Assembly: GCA_009760855.2 (NCBI GenBank)
Contig: WPIO01000015.1
Coordinates: 6,042,501-6,106,500, forward strand
Origin: Cristatella mucedo
Taxonomy: Eukaryota; Bryozoa; Phylactolaemata; Cristatellidae
Direction: 5' to 3'
DNA length: 64,000 bases
Shown in pieces: positions 23,810 through 34,045 of the stretch. The notes beneath the pieces were generated by a model that made no database searches, had not been told where the DNA came from, and was given only the letters and a program-made list of their open reading frames with translations. The translations under genes and the position numbers were made by a program. The first letter of the stretch is position 1. Every line of letters begins with the position of its first letter.

Positions 23810-24095
23810 CTTATGCAAGTACATCTACTTTCCTGCTTACTACTATGGCATATCCCTTCCAGCCGTCCTGAGCTGCTACTACTTCCATGCTACTCACTTT
23901 CAATGGCTGCAGAAAGTGACTCGGCTACGCTTCTCACTTTCTCTTTGCAGCGTGAACTGAAGTCGGTTGGCTACAGCATGCATGCTGAAAGCCGTTTAAA
24001 CTTTGAATGTGCCATCGAAATTTCTCCTGTATAACACCCACTTAAACTGTGTAGCTTTGTGGAGTTACAGGCAGAGATGCATTACATAACTTACA
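23810..24095 (+). mobile_element. LINE B 3' fragment
   Basis: LINE B C-terminus and 3' UTR: CTATGGCATATCCCTTCCAG, then the LSCYYFHATHFLN-like region, SVGY...TESRL in broken frames, and the GTGGAGTTACAG end motif. Confidence 0.75.
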
Positions 24096-24099
24096 TTGT

Positions 24100-24815
24100 A
24101 CTTGCCGGGTTGTTGATGTGTACTGTTGTGCTAATCCGTTTCATACTTCTCTATGTTTGTCTAATTGGAATATGGGATTGCTTCAGATGTACAGTCAAGA
24201 AGGCTCTGAGCACAGCTTAACTAAAATCTGACTCAGTTAGGCAGCTAGATCTAAACTTTTGCATAACCAAACGACTGACTTACAAATTCGTAAGTATACT
24301 TTTAATGAGGACTATGCCATAATGGCACGTAAGACATGACTGCTTATTTACAGCAAGGCTTCACAAATTTGATAAACAGAGAATCCAGCTCAGTATAGTA
24401 GCATGATACAAACTTAAAAGCACAACAAAAACAGTGCCAGTCGGCTGACAAGGCCAGTAACAGAATTATCAACAGAAATAAAGTTATGCAGTACCAGCAT
24501 GAGTTAGAAGAAGCTGTTACCCCGTCAACCACCGCCACCGCTCATGCTGCTTCGCTAAATTTAGCAGACTGAGGAGACTAGACGAGTGACTACTGGCAGG
24601 CAGCATGCAGACACACAGGCTGCAGCAACACATAGGCAGCAAGAATTTCGAACAGACCAAAACAGATCGGATGCCACCAGTGTGCAGTTGCACCCAAGAG
24701 CTATTCTGGATACTGTGAGTGATGCCAACTAAAATGGTGAATAAGAGTAGATGACTTAGACAAGTTCGCATGCAAGAAACCCATCTCTACTCAGCAGCCA
24801 CCGAGGACTGTCAAA

Positions 24816-24816
<1 letters not shown>
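24100..24816. other. No feature recognised
   Basis: Downstream of the SPAG6 gene on its strand; it could hold 3' UTR or nothing. Confidence 0.4.

Positions 24817-24894
<78 letters not shown>
24817..24894. repeat. (GA)n microsatellite
   Basis: About 76 bases of pure GA. Confidence 0.97.
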
Positions 24895-24896
<2 letters not shown>

Positions 24897-25008
24897 AGGT
24901 ACAACAAACTCGTGCTGCTGCCGTTGCAAGCCTTCTCAGTCACTTTAAAGGGGATGATTGGTCAGGCAGTGCTATTTCGTTCGGCTCAGCATTAATCGTT
25001 GATGCTTC

Positions 25009-25084
25009 CTAAGTGACTCTATACGGCAAGGCGCATAACTTCGACGTGCTGCCGGCTGACGATGACGTTGACGACGAGTAGTAC
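25009..25084 (-). CDS. Candidate last exon of SPAG6 (exon 8)
   Basis: A pyrimidine-rich acceptor (CTTTCTTCGTAG) precedes 25084. The exon joins the phase-2 donor of exon 7 to give IRYYSSSTSSSAGSTSKLC and ends at a TAG at 25009. Vertebrate SPAG6 also continues with RYYS after the CYP-E-x-I motif. Only those few residues match, so the support is phase, acceptor quality and position. The alternative is that exon 7 reads through to the stop at 26745. Confidence 0.4.
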
Positions 25085-25369
25085 CTACGAAGAAAGCGCC
25101 GTTACAGTGTCAGGCATGACGATGTCTATTACCTGCTGCTGGAGCTAAAGCGTACGGTCATGCTTATAGCAGGTCAGAGCTGCTGCTGCACACTGCTGGC
25201 TACATACCTGAGCGTCAATACTAAATCAGACAAGAACTTAACTACCGACATCAAAACCTCACTCCGACTGCTTAATCTTAATTGTGATAAGTGATGGCCA
25301 ATCACTAGTAGAATTCGGCAAATTATAATTCACTATCCAGGTGGTTAGTTTTGTAACCGATCCTAACTT

Positions 25370-25465
25370 TGTAGGCTCCAGCATACTCTATGTAAAGTGG
25401 TTAAGAAGAGATTTAGTTCTTTTAAGGTACCATACTAATATCTTTATCATTATCACTATTCTTAG
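25370..25465 (+). repeat. LINE/SINE 3' tail fragment
   Basis: The stem-loop remnant (AAGAGATTTAGTTCTTTTAAG) ends in an ATT-rich tail. Confidence 0.5.
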
Positions 25466-25469
25466 CATT

Positions 25470-26225
25470 AGTACTACTAAGATGATGACGTCCAAATAAG
25501 TAGAATTGAGCAGCTCTGGTCGCATTTACTGCTGCAGCAGTCCGAAGATGTCAGAGGAGGCACCCTGCAGCTTCTCTGCAGATAATGAACACGGTGGACA
25601 GGACAGGGACACACATGGCTACATGCTACATGGCTCGAGCCACAAGGCCGGCATCTGCTGCTGGCGAGGCTGCTTCTCAAGTAGCAGCTATCGATATAAG
25701 GACTGAGACCTCGAAAATATCGCATTGGTCACGTTTGACAGGTACCGTAGCCTTGCTTCTACAGCGGTGGCCTTGGAAAATATGCGCTTGGGTTGCCAGC
25801 TAGGGGAGTCTCTGGCCGAGAGAAGCCACTGAATCTGCCCACACACTGCAACCTACCTCTGACTTCAACGTGAATCAAAAGGCAGCATTTCTCCGGGAGA
25901 GGGGGAGACAATCGGGACAGGGCGGCCAGCCAGCTGCAGGAATCTACACAGAGCCCACAGAGGGTCGGATCGCTCGGATGCACGACTGTCACTCGTCAGG
26001 TGATCGGCTGATCAGCTGATGCTCGAATGATGCGCTCGAGCAGTGCGCCGAGCCGAGTATAGCAAGCCGAGCAGACAACAGACGTTTGCAAAAAATGATA
26101 ATAAGACATTGCAAAGAACCCTAGGTAAACTAGATCACTTTCTGTGCACATTACCAATGCTGGAAAGGCAGCAGGTCACAAGTATTGCACAGTATATACT
26201 GTTACTGACAGTCGTGCACAAGTAT
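25470..26225. other. No feature recognised (SPAG6 downstream or last intron)
   Basis: Short open frames only. Confidence 0.4.
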
Positions 26226-26490
26226 TAGCATGCTCGAGCACACCAAGGACAATTCACATGGATGGAGCACATCCTGCGAGGAACACGTGATTTTTTTCGC
26301 TTCCTTTCAAGGTCGTCTAGTCTCGGAAAAGTCGGGAAGTCTCGACGTCAGTCGGTTGTGATTACAAGGCTTTGGAAGCATTGCAACTGAAAGAGCGGTC
26401 TCCAAAGCATTCGAGGTCGGCTTGAGGCATAGCCAAATGACACGAGTCAGAGGACAGGGTGGCACGTTACGGTTTGCAAATAATTCAAAC
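26226..26490 (-). mobile_element. LINE A fragment, degenerate
   Basis: Minus-strand remnants of the LINE A 3' UTR and ORF2 end: ACCAAGGACAATTCACATGG and the region matching GCGGTCTCCAAAG. Confidence 0.55.
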
Positions 26491-26784
26491 GAATGCAGAG
26501 TGCAGAGAAATTCATGGCCATTGTTTGTCAACGACCAATCCTCATGCATTTCATTCAAGTGTATCCTAGAGCGACCAGTTGGCTGACATCCATTGGCCGA
26601 CGATCAGCAAGCCGAAACGAACAATGAGCGTGCAGAACCGGCTGCAGAAGATGAGAGGGGCCGGGCCGATAGCCGAAAGAGGAGAGAGTGAGTGAGAGAG
26701 AGAGAGAGCAGCTCAACGCAGCGCCACGGCAGCGCCACCACAGCTCAGCCCGCCCGCCGGCCACTGGCCTCGGCCGGCTCCCAC

Positions 26785-27077
26785 CTGATAGCTTCCGGCG
26801 GATAGCAGTTGGTCACGGCGTTGACATGCAGCGCCATGCTGGTCCAGGGCTCCGCCTTCAGCTCAAGGACGCGACTGAGGCAGCCGCTGGCCGTGAAACG
26901 GCGTCGCGCCTTCGAGCTGTGCGGCAGCAGCTTGCCGAACTGGGCGATCACGCACTCGAGCACGGCGGCGGGCGGCTGAACGGCGGCCACCGAGCGGTCG
27001 AGCAGCAGCAGCAGTAAGTCCTCGAGGGCCGGCAGGTGGGTGCACACGCCGAGCACCGACAGCAGCGCCTTTCGAGC
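26785..27077 (-). CDS. SPAG6: SPAG6 exon 7 (C-terminal domain)
   Basis: A CTGCCCTCAG acceptor precedes 27077. The exon encodes ARKALLSVLGVCTHLPALED and on through ECVIAQFGKLLPHSSKARRR to NCYPPEAIR. This aligns with the vertebrate SPAG6 segment from the KKAIKNIL region to CYPEEIVR. The donor AG/GTGGGA at 26785 is phase 2. If it is not used, the frame runs on to a stop at 26745 and gives a different short tail. It covers about residues 428-525 of the joined protein. A GA-rich run lies just downstream. Confidence 0.88.
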
Positions 27078-27123
27078 CTGAGGGCAGCGGAAGAACGAGT
27101 CGAGGCGATGCGAGCGGGAGGAG

Positions 27124-27163
27124 CAGTGAGAGCAAGGCTCGAGCTCGAGCCTCGCTCTCACTG
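27124..27163. repeat. 40-base near-perfect palindrome in SPAG6 intron 6
   Basis: Arms 27124-27143 and 27144-27163 with no loop and one mismatch, core CTCGAGCTCGAG. It lies 47 bases upstream of the exon 7 acceptor. Confidence 0.85.
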
Positions 27164-27514
27164 AACGGCCAATCGCCGCGCACGACTTGCCGGAGATGGA
27201 GCAGCGGCACGAGCAGCGGCAGGCGAAGGAAGCGCGAGAGCCTCGGGAGCCATGGCGCGAGATGCGAGGCTCGAGACAGCGCGGAGGCAACGGAAACCCG
27301 CCGAGTCCGCTCCGCCCCTGTGCAGCTGCGAATCTTCAGTGAGGGGAGGAGAGTGGTGCCTACGATGTCACAACGGAACCGCTTCTTTCACTTTCTCCAC
27401 CAGCGACCGACCTCCAGGCTTCTTACTTTCAGGCAGCTGGACTGCTGAAGAGCCTACTCCACGCGCTTGGGTTCAAGCTTGAAGCATGTTCCCTATCCCT
27501 TATTTAATAATAAA

Positions 27515-27700
27515 AATGGTAAGACATTTGCACAGCACCCTCATATAGCTGATCCTCTTTCTAGGGATTTTCCATATTCTGTAAAGGAAACATGTCTGGG
27601 AGGAACAGGTGCATCTCCAGCTTCTGTTTAAACGTCAAGTCAGGGAGTGTCGTGACGTCATCAGGGAGCGAGTTCCATTCTGCTGACGGTCGTTAGTCCA
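27515..27700 (-). mobile_element. LINE A-like 3' fragment in SPAG6 intron 6
   Basis: An AAT-rich start, a stem-loop remnant with GATCCTCTTTCTAGGGATTT, and the CAAGTCAGGGAGTGTCGTGA and GGGAGCGAGTTCCA motifs of ORF2's last codons on the minus strand. It is highly diverged. Confidence 0.6.
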
Positions 27701-28142
27701 GAGGCACCCTCTGGTTTTGCGGCACGATAGATCTCTTCCCCTTCCCCCCCCCCCACTACTGCACTCCAGCACTATCAGCCGTGGCTAGTCGCGAGAACGT
27801 GCGACAACCGCCTAGTTCAAAACGGTTGCCAACGGGCACGTGCCAGAGCGAACCAAGCAGGCTGAACGCTCTGAACAGCTCATGCTCAGCTGCCGCAGCT
27901 CGGACACTCGAGCGACCGGGTCAATGAATGATGCGCGACAGCGGCGCAGCTCGCACGGGGGACCGGCCGCCCTGCGGCGGCCGGCTGCAAGCAATCAGCG
28001 CACAATCTCGGCTGCCACTCGCCAGCGCCAGAGCAACGCAGCGGCACGAGGGCAGCGCCATGAAGACCGAGAAGAAGACACTCCCCTCTGCGGCGGTGGC
28101 GGCTGCTGAGGCTGCAGGAGCTGAGGGCTCCGAGCTGCTCAC

Positions 28143-28361
28143 CTTGGCGGACAGCTGCTCCGACGACGACGAGTCGGCGGCGCCGGGCGGCGGCAGCAAG
28201 CAGCGGAGCAGCCGCGGTAGCGCGCCCGACGCCGCCACGGCACCGGCCTGCTCGCAGCCGTGCCGGCCGATCTGGCCGAGCGCCCAGGCCGCCGCCACTC
28301 GCGAGTGCTCCTCCTCCTCCTCGAGACTCTCGCTCAGCACAGAGCACAGCGCCACCTCGCC
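28143..28361 (-). CDS. SPAG6: SPAG6 exon 6 (armadillo repeats)
   Basis: The GCTCGCAG acceptor and the CCAAG/GTGAGC donor are both phase 0. The encoded 73 residues include GEVALCSVLSESLEEEEEHS and VAAAWALGQIGRHGCEQAG, close to the vertebrate SPAG6 sequence with AAAAWALGQIGRHTPEHA. A glutamate run (LEEEEEHS) and a serine-rich loop (ADSSSSEQ) are local features. It covers about residues 355-427. Confidence 0.93.
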
Positions 28362-28479
28362 CTGCGAGCGTGCGGACGGCATGCCAGTCAGAGCAGCGCA
28401 GCCATCAGACAGCGAGCGACGGCCAAAGCGCAGCAGCTGAAGCCGCCTTTACACCCGCCTGCGATGGTAATGCGAGCGC

Positions 28480-28550
28480 TCACACGCACAAGCACCCCCG
28501 TGCGAGCTCACACACGCACGCACGCATGCGCGCACACGCACGCACGTGCT
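28480..28550. repeat. CACG/CACA-rich simple repeat
   Basis: Imperfect CACACGCACGCACG units in SPAG6 intron 5. Confidence 0.85.
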
Positions 28551-29160
28551 ACTGGAAGTTTTCGGGCCGGCAGATGTGGCAGGGAGCTGCAACAGCACCT
28601 ACATACAGACAGCTAGTCCCAGCAAGGCACAGGGTTATGTGCTGCTAAGCAGCAGGCTGCCGGTAAGACATGCTGGCTTAATGGCTTTACAGCCAGTGTG
28701 CCTAGAAGACAGCCAGTGATCTCACATTGACCTTCAATACAGTACTGGATGACTAAGGACAACAGATCTACTTTCGAAGCCACAGACCACTGCTGATTGG
28801 CTGAATGTCACGTGTACCTAGGCCAATTGACCGCATCTGCTCCTGCATGATAAGGGCATGCACCTTAAGGTGAGCAAGTAGCAGTAAGATTTGTATGCAT
28901 GATGGCTTCCTGAGCCAATAGTAATCATTTAGGACTGCTATACATTAGACCTGTTTGTCACTTATTCTTTGTCTGTATTTGCTACGGTCCACGGTCTGTT
29001 AGTCGGCTGCATTATTAAACAGCAATTTTCTCGACCATTTACTGGTGAATGGCTTCAGGGCAGCACTACGACTCACAAGACAGCCAGCCAATGCTTTCGC
29101 AGGTTTATAATACTGCTGAGGAGCAACAGCAATTAGGGCATCAGCTAGACTCAAGCTGCA
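28551..29160. other. SPAG6 intron 5, no further feature seen
   Basis: Unique-looking intron sequence. Confidence 0.5.
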
Positions 29161-29414
29161 CTTGTAACTCCGTCTGTAACTCCACTAAGCCATACAGACT
29201 AAGTAATAATAATAATAAAAATAATTCACTTGATAAAGCGCCCTCAGAGAACTTAATCTCTCTCTAAAAAGCAATGGAATGGTAAGTAAAATCATGCTTG
29301 AAAAACAAACGAAATGAATAATATGGTTAGGGGTGACATGCACAGGGTCAGCATGCAAATGTGGTTAGTGGCAGCATGCACAGTGTCACCACGCATAAGC
29401 ACATCAAGGACGAA

Positions 29415-29897
29415 TCATAGGGACCCACTAAATGCTGTCTTAAATAGGTGTGTTTTTAAGTTTCTTTTAAATGTGGTCAGGTCAGGGGATGTTCTGACGC
29501 AGGTCGGGAGGGAGTTCCAGGCTTTGGGAGCATACGAGCTAAATGCACGGTCTCCAAAGGATTTAAGGTTTGTACGAGGTATTTCTAGACTGTTGGATTC
29601 CGAAAAGGTGGTACGATGTTTGGCCTGATGGGGTAGTATATCTGACAGATAGGCTGGAGCCAGAGAATGAAGGGACCTAAAAGTGAGCGACAAAACCTTG
29701 AAGTCAACCCATTGCTTGACTGGTAGCCAGTGCAGGTCGGCGAGAAGTGGAGTAATGTGGCAACTGCGACGCTCACGACAGACAAGTCTAGCTGCCGAGT
29801 TTTGCACCAGCTGCAATCGCCTGATCGCACATGCTGGTAGGCCAGTAAGCAGTGAGTTGCAGAAGTCGAGACGGGATGTCACGAATGCATGGACCAA
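29415..29897 (-). pseudogene. LINE A ORF2, C-terminal domain
   Basis: A 160-codon open frame: [20 protein letters not shown], then [35 protein letters not shown] and the end FKRNLKTHLFKTAF. This is the region downstream of the reverse transcriptase in CR1/L2-like elements. It is separated from the reverse transcriptase frame by a short frame break near 29897-29935. Confidence 0.88.
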
Positions 29898-29934
29898 CTT
29901 GGACGTGGTATCTTTATCTAAACAAGCCCGAATT

Positions 29935-30759
29935 TTAGCAATGTTGAAAATAGGCGGATTTGACTGTGGAGCTGATATGGTCGTCTAACGAGAGGTCGCT
30001 TTGGAATATGACACCTAGATTTCGAGCTGATTCAACTGGTGATATGCTGGCAGAGCTAATTTTGAGAGTCAGCCTTTCCAATCTCTCGATCACACTGGGT
30101 TTGCCCATAACTAGTAAGTTAGTTTTATCATCGTTAAGTTTTAGAAAATTTGCTGCCATCCATGTGTGGATGTCATCTATGCATGCAGCTAGTGAGTTTA
30201 GAGAATTTGAGGTGCTCGAAGGCTGGAAGGGATCAAAGCAAAGGTACAACTGAGTGTCGTCCACATAGAAGTGAAAGCCTAGATTGTGCTTGGCAATCAC
30301 ATCAGCAAGAGGGGGAGTATAAAAAGTGAAAAGAACCGGACCTAGCACGGAGCCCTGAGGTACCCCATATTTCAGAGGTACCTCAGATGATCTTTGTCCA
30401 TTCACATCAATACTCTGGAGTCTCCCACTGAGATAGGACCTGAACCACTGCAGAGCAGTTCCAGTGATGCCCAGGCGAGATGAGAGGTGCTCTAGAAGAT
30501 CTTTGTGATCGATGGTATCAAAAGCTGCCGAAAGATCAAGCAAAACAAGCAGAGACACTCTACCCATGTCTGCATTCCTAAGTAGGTCGTTGTATACCCG
30601 AAGCAGTGCTGACTCTATGGAGTGATTAACTCTAAAGCCAGACTGGAACTTACTAGCAAGGTGTGAGGTTTCGATATACGAGTTCAGCTGGTCCGCCACG
30701 ACCCGTTCGAGTGTCTTTGATAGGAACGGTAGAAGGGAACCTGGGCGGTAGTTGCTCAA
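29935..30759 (-). pseudogene. LINE A reverse transcriptase
   Basis: A 274-codon open frame carrying all reverse transcriptase motifs in order: SNYRPGSLLPFLSKTLERVV, FRVNHSIESALL, LLDLSAAFDTIDH, YGVPQGSVLGPVLFT, the active site YVDDTQLYL (about 30260), and FLKLNDDKTNLLVMG. The domain itself looks intact, but upstream and downstream frames are shifted, so the copy is not a complete ORF2. It reverse-transcribes element RNA at a nicked target in known relatives. Confidence 0.92.
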
Positions 30760-30769
30760 GTTCTCTTGG

Positions 30770-31201
30770 TCAAGTGTAGCTGTCTTTTGGCCTGACTACA
30801 GCTTTTTTGAAAGGTGCTGGGACATGACCTGAGGCTAATGACATATTAATGATGTTAGTTATGCATGGCAGCAGCAGATCAATGCAACGTAGGAGCAGGA
30901 CAGTGGGAATAGGGTCCAGAGGACTTGTTGTCTTCTTTGATTGAGATACGAACTTTAGGACTAGATCACTAGTGACCTGCTTAAATGCAGACACTGAGGT
31001 GCAGCCAGGAACCGAGGAACAGCATTCTAGTGGGGAGGTTGTCATCGAAGGGATGGATTCCCTGATCTTGTCTATCTTCTGCACAAAGAATCGAGAGAAG
31101 CGATCGGCCAGATCATCATTAGGATCATCAGGTAAGGAGCTAATCTGGGAACGGTTGAGGAGATGGTTTATTATCGACATCAGCATTTTTGGATTGTGCA
31201 T
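30770..31201 (-). pseudogene. LINE A ORF2, linker between endonuclease and reverse transcriptase
   Basis: A 143-codon open frame with NPKMLMSIINHLLNRSQISS, FFVQKIDKIRESI, SPLDPIPTVLLLRCIDLLLP and FKKAVVRP. It ends in a short shifted tail. Compared with the copy at 14160-14270, a small deletion around 30782-30795 breaks the frame into the reverse transcriptase. Confidence 0.85.
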
Positions 31202-31372
31202 CTGTGATTCAACAATGTTTTTATAAAAACTAGGCTTAGCCTTTGCTAGGATCGATTGGTACGACCTACAGTAGTCTTCATATGCCTGTCGATGGACAGT
31301 TAGTCCGGATCTTTTGTATGCTTTTTCAAGCTTTCGTTTAGTAGACTTGGCTAGTTTAATGTCTGCGGTAAA

Positions 31373-31861
31373 CTATAGGTCGTCTGGGCGGGGGCGCACA
31401 GTGCGCTTTGTCAGAGGGGCAAACTCGTCTAGCGTGTCAGCTAGTGTCGTGTTGAAGCTATCTACCAATGATGACAGATCGGAGGGAGGATTGAGCAGCA
31501 GAGGTGAAGCAGATATTCTCGCACGGACAGCATCGATGTCAAGGGTCTTGAGGTTTCGCGATTCACAGGTTATTTTAGAGGAGGATGTGGGCACACACTG
31601 TAGATTGAATGAGATCTGCATGTGGTCAGATAAGCATGATTTGGTAATAATTGGTGATGACAAAGTGCAGTTATATGAGAAAATCTGGTCGAGTGTGTGA
31701 CCCTTGATGTGGGTAGGGCCATGCACATGAGCCACAAGAGACAATGAGTCAGTCAATGCACAAAATTCGGTGCTGAAAGCGTCAGATAAGTTATCAAAGT
31801 GAACGTTGAAATCACCTATTAAGTGGGTGCTACGCATGAGAGTTTTGTATAGCGCACTCAC
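31373..31861 (-). pseudogene. LINE A APE-type endonuclease, C-terminal half
   Basis: An open frame with STHLIGDFNVHFDNLSDAFS, HVHGPTHIKGHTLDQIFS and CLSDHMQISFNLQ. The GDFN and SDH motifs are those of the APE endonuclease of CR1/L2 elements. The first codons, right of 31819, belong to the host LINE B sequence. The N-terminal half is lost by 5' truncation. Confidence 0.85.
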
Positions 31862-32120
31862 AGCCTAAGCGGCTTTCGGTACGCATTCGGTAGCCAACAG
31901 ACTTTATCTTACGCAACAAAGAGAAAGTGGGAAGCATAGCAGAGTCAGGAGATCAGTTGAGGTAGTAAGTAGCATGGAAGTAGCAGCTCAGGACCGATGA
32001 AAAGGATGAGCCAAAGTCGGCAGCAGGAGAGTAGTTGTCGTTGCGTAAGAATCGTGGAGGCGAGTTCACAGTTGAGGACCTGCAGAGCTAAAGCTTCTGT
32101 TTCCTGTTTCTCATTGAGGT

Positions 32121-32225
<105 letters not shown>

Positions 32226-32574
32226 ACAGTGCCAGAAAGCAAGAACAATGTGCCAATTTTTTATCGGGAATTAAACCCACGACTGCCGAAACTACGGGCC
32301 AGAGTCATACCGACTCAGCCATTTTGACTAATGGACTGATAACCAGGAGGAGGAGGTTCAAAACAGTCGGCCACTTCGATCCTACAGGGTAGATGCTCAC
32401 ACGAGAGTGGCACCTCGGCCATTCAAGCGAACCAAACTACTGTTCGCCTGTGCGCATTCATGCGTGCACGCACGCCATGCGCAGCAGCTGAGCCCTGCAA
32501 GGTCAGATACGCCGGCGAGCGCAGATGCCTGCGAAGCTGCTTTTCTGCGGCCCGAGAGCCGCAGCTCAGCCCAC

Positions 32575-32727
32575 CTTTTGCGCAATGACAGCCGCAGCAA
32601 GGTTTCCCGAGTGGGTGGCGATGTGGCCCAGCGCCACGACAGCCGGAAGCCTGACGCCGCCGCGCGTGTCCTCCACGTGTCGCACCAGCTCCGCTGTGCC
32701 GTGAGCGGCATCTACCGACTCGGCAAG
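32575..32727 (-). CDS. SPAG6: SPAG6 exon 5 (armadillo repeats)
   Basis: Acceptor TCGCTGCAG, donor AAAAG/GTGGGC, both phase 0. The encoded 51 residues include LAESVDAAHGTAELVRHVED, then VRLPAVVALGHIATHSGNLA and AAVIAQK. They align with the vertebrate stretch around IMMLGYVAAHSENLAMAVI. It covers about residues 304-354. The start could lie slightly upstream, but this acceptor keeps phase. Confidence 0.9.
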
Positions 32728-32945
32728 CTGCAGCGAAGAAGCAATAGGCGACAGAGAGCTATCGAGCAGGCGTCGGCCGTGAATGAAGCACAGGGACACC
32801 GGTAGCTCTAAGGAAGGAAGGCACACAGCCGAAGATACGGCCGCCACACTAGGTGGCCGACGGCAGCCAGCTGGCATGGACTGCTGCTGCCATACTATGC
32901 AAGTGGCGGCAGCAGAAGCAGTCGGGCAGCAGCAAAACGGCCTAC

Positions 32946-33122
32946 CTTCGAGTTGTGCTTAACAACCGCCCGCAAATAACTGGCGCAGTTTTTCTTGACG
33001 TAATCGTCAGATTCCGCCGTTAGAGCAGCTATGGCTGCCGGAAGTAGTGCAGCTCCGGCAACCGTGGCGGCCAATGCGGGCGTGTGCTCTGCGATGTGGC
33101 TCAGGGCGGCGAACACGTGTCT
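32946..33122 (-). CDS. SPAG6: SPAG6 exon 4 (armadillo repeats)
   Basis: Acceptor TTTTCTGCAG, donor TCGAAG/GTAGGC, both phase 0. The encoded 59 residues start RHVFAALSHIAEHTPALAAT and include ESDDYVKKNCASYLRAVVKH. The vertebrate protein has DEYVKKNASTLIREIAKH here. It covers about residues 245-303. Confidence 0.93.
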
Positions 33123-33264
33123 CTGCAGAAAACGACGACAGGTCAAGACTTGAACTGACGGCCCTGGTCTGCCGGGCCAGTCGTCCCCCCAAACCAAATC
33201 TAGCCGAATGTGCTGATTGCTTCTCACGTGACAACCAATGGCCTGAAATCCACTTATTTATACA

Positions 33265-34045
33265 AATAATAATAATACATTTGCATAATCCCTCAGAGAA
33301 CTTAATCTCTTTCGAGGCACTTCACATTTGCTGCAAAGGAGGCATGATCGAATGGTTAGTGGTAGCATGCTCAATGTAAACAAGCATAACATTGTTAGAG
33401 GTGACATTAATAAATAAATAAATCCTAGCTGATTAAACAGCCTCTTTTTGTATAGCGAGAGAGGGGCTTTTACGGCTATCACTACCGCTTGCAGCAGCGA
33501 TAAAGGATCGCCCACCGCAAGAATCGGACCCGCAATCTCGGGACCAAGGTCATGAAAGCAAACACCTTACCTAGTGCGCCATCACGGCTCACCAACATGC
33601 ATAGGGTCAGCATGCAGAGATGGTTAGTGGCAGCATGTACAGTTAGCACGCATAAGCACACAAAGGATGAATCACATGGATCCACTAAATACTGTGACAA
33701 ATAGATGCGATTTTTAGCTTTTTTCTTAAATGTCGTCAAGTCAGGGGATGTAGTGACACTAGTCAGAAGTGAGTTCCAGGCTTTGGGAGCATACAAGCTA
33801 CAGGCTCGGTCTCCAAAGGATTTGAGGTTGGTACGAGGTAAAGGTAAACAATTAGAATCTGAGAAGCAGGTGGTGCGGTGCTTAGCCTGGTGGGGGAGTA
33901 GATCTGATAGGTAGGCTAGAGCCAAAGGAGGAAGGTACCTAAAAGTGAGTGACATAACCTTGAAGTCATTGCGTTGCATGACTGGGAGCCAGTGCAGGTC
34001 GGCGATAAGTGGTGCAAAGTGGCGCAGCTCACGACAGAAAACCAC
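33265..34045 (-). mobile_element. LINE A 3' fragment with nested SINE B
   Basis: A (AAT)n tail at 33267, stem-loop and 3' UTR to 33410, then resumption at 33595 through the ORF2 C-terminus (HFAPLIADLHWLPVMQR, SFGDRACSLYAPKAWNSL) to about 34045. It lies in SPAG6 intron 3 in the gene's orientation. It is truncated at the 5' end. Confidence 0.85.
33411..33594 (-). mobile_element. SINE B copy nested in LINE A
   Basis: A minus-strand tRNA-like SINE with an (AAAT)n tail, then CAGCCTCTTTTTGTATAGC, a body, a B-box-like region (antisense GAATCGGACCC) and head end GTGCGCCATCACGGCTCACC. Read on the minus strand it gives an A-box-like TGGCGCACTAGG and B-box-like GGGTCCGATTC. It splits the LINE A 3' UTR between GTGACAT and ACATGCATAGGGTCAG, with a short ACAT duplication. 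Confidence 0.85.

Larger units (their letters stand above)
29205..31819 (-). mobile_element. LINE A, best-preserved copy
   Basis: This CR1/L2-type non-LTR retrotransposon is truncated at the 5' end in the endonuclease domain. Read from right to left: APE endonuclease C-terminal half (31373-31819; HLIGDFNVHFDN, then LSDHMQISF), linker (30770-31201), reverse transcriptase (29935-30759), C-terminal domain (29415-29897), 3' UTR with about 40-base repeats, conserved stem-loop and (AAT)n tail at 29205. Possible 5-base target duplication TAAGT at 29200-29204 and 31820-31824. It lies in SPAG6 intron 5 in the same orientation as the gene. At least two frame breaks make it non-functional. Confidence 0.92.
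29161..32095 (-). mobile_element. LINE B 3' fragment split by LINE A
   Basis: The LINE B 3' end (ACTCCGTCTGTAACTCCACT) is at 29167-29186. Its continuation (GTGGGTGCTACGCATGAGAG onward) is at 31824-32095. These are contiguous in the copy at 44105. The gap is exactly the LINE A at 29205-31819. The 5' part breaks off in the C-terminal coding region before a (GA)n tract. Confidence 0.85.

Noticed and set aside
27886-28347. Second minus-strand frame over SPAG6 exon 6
   Set aside because: Out-of-frame shadow; the frame carrying the AAAWALGQIGRH motif is the supported one.
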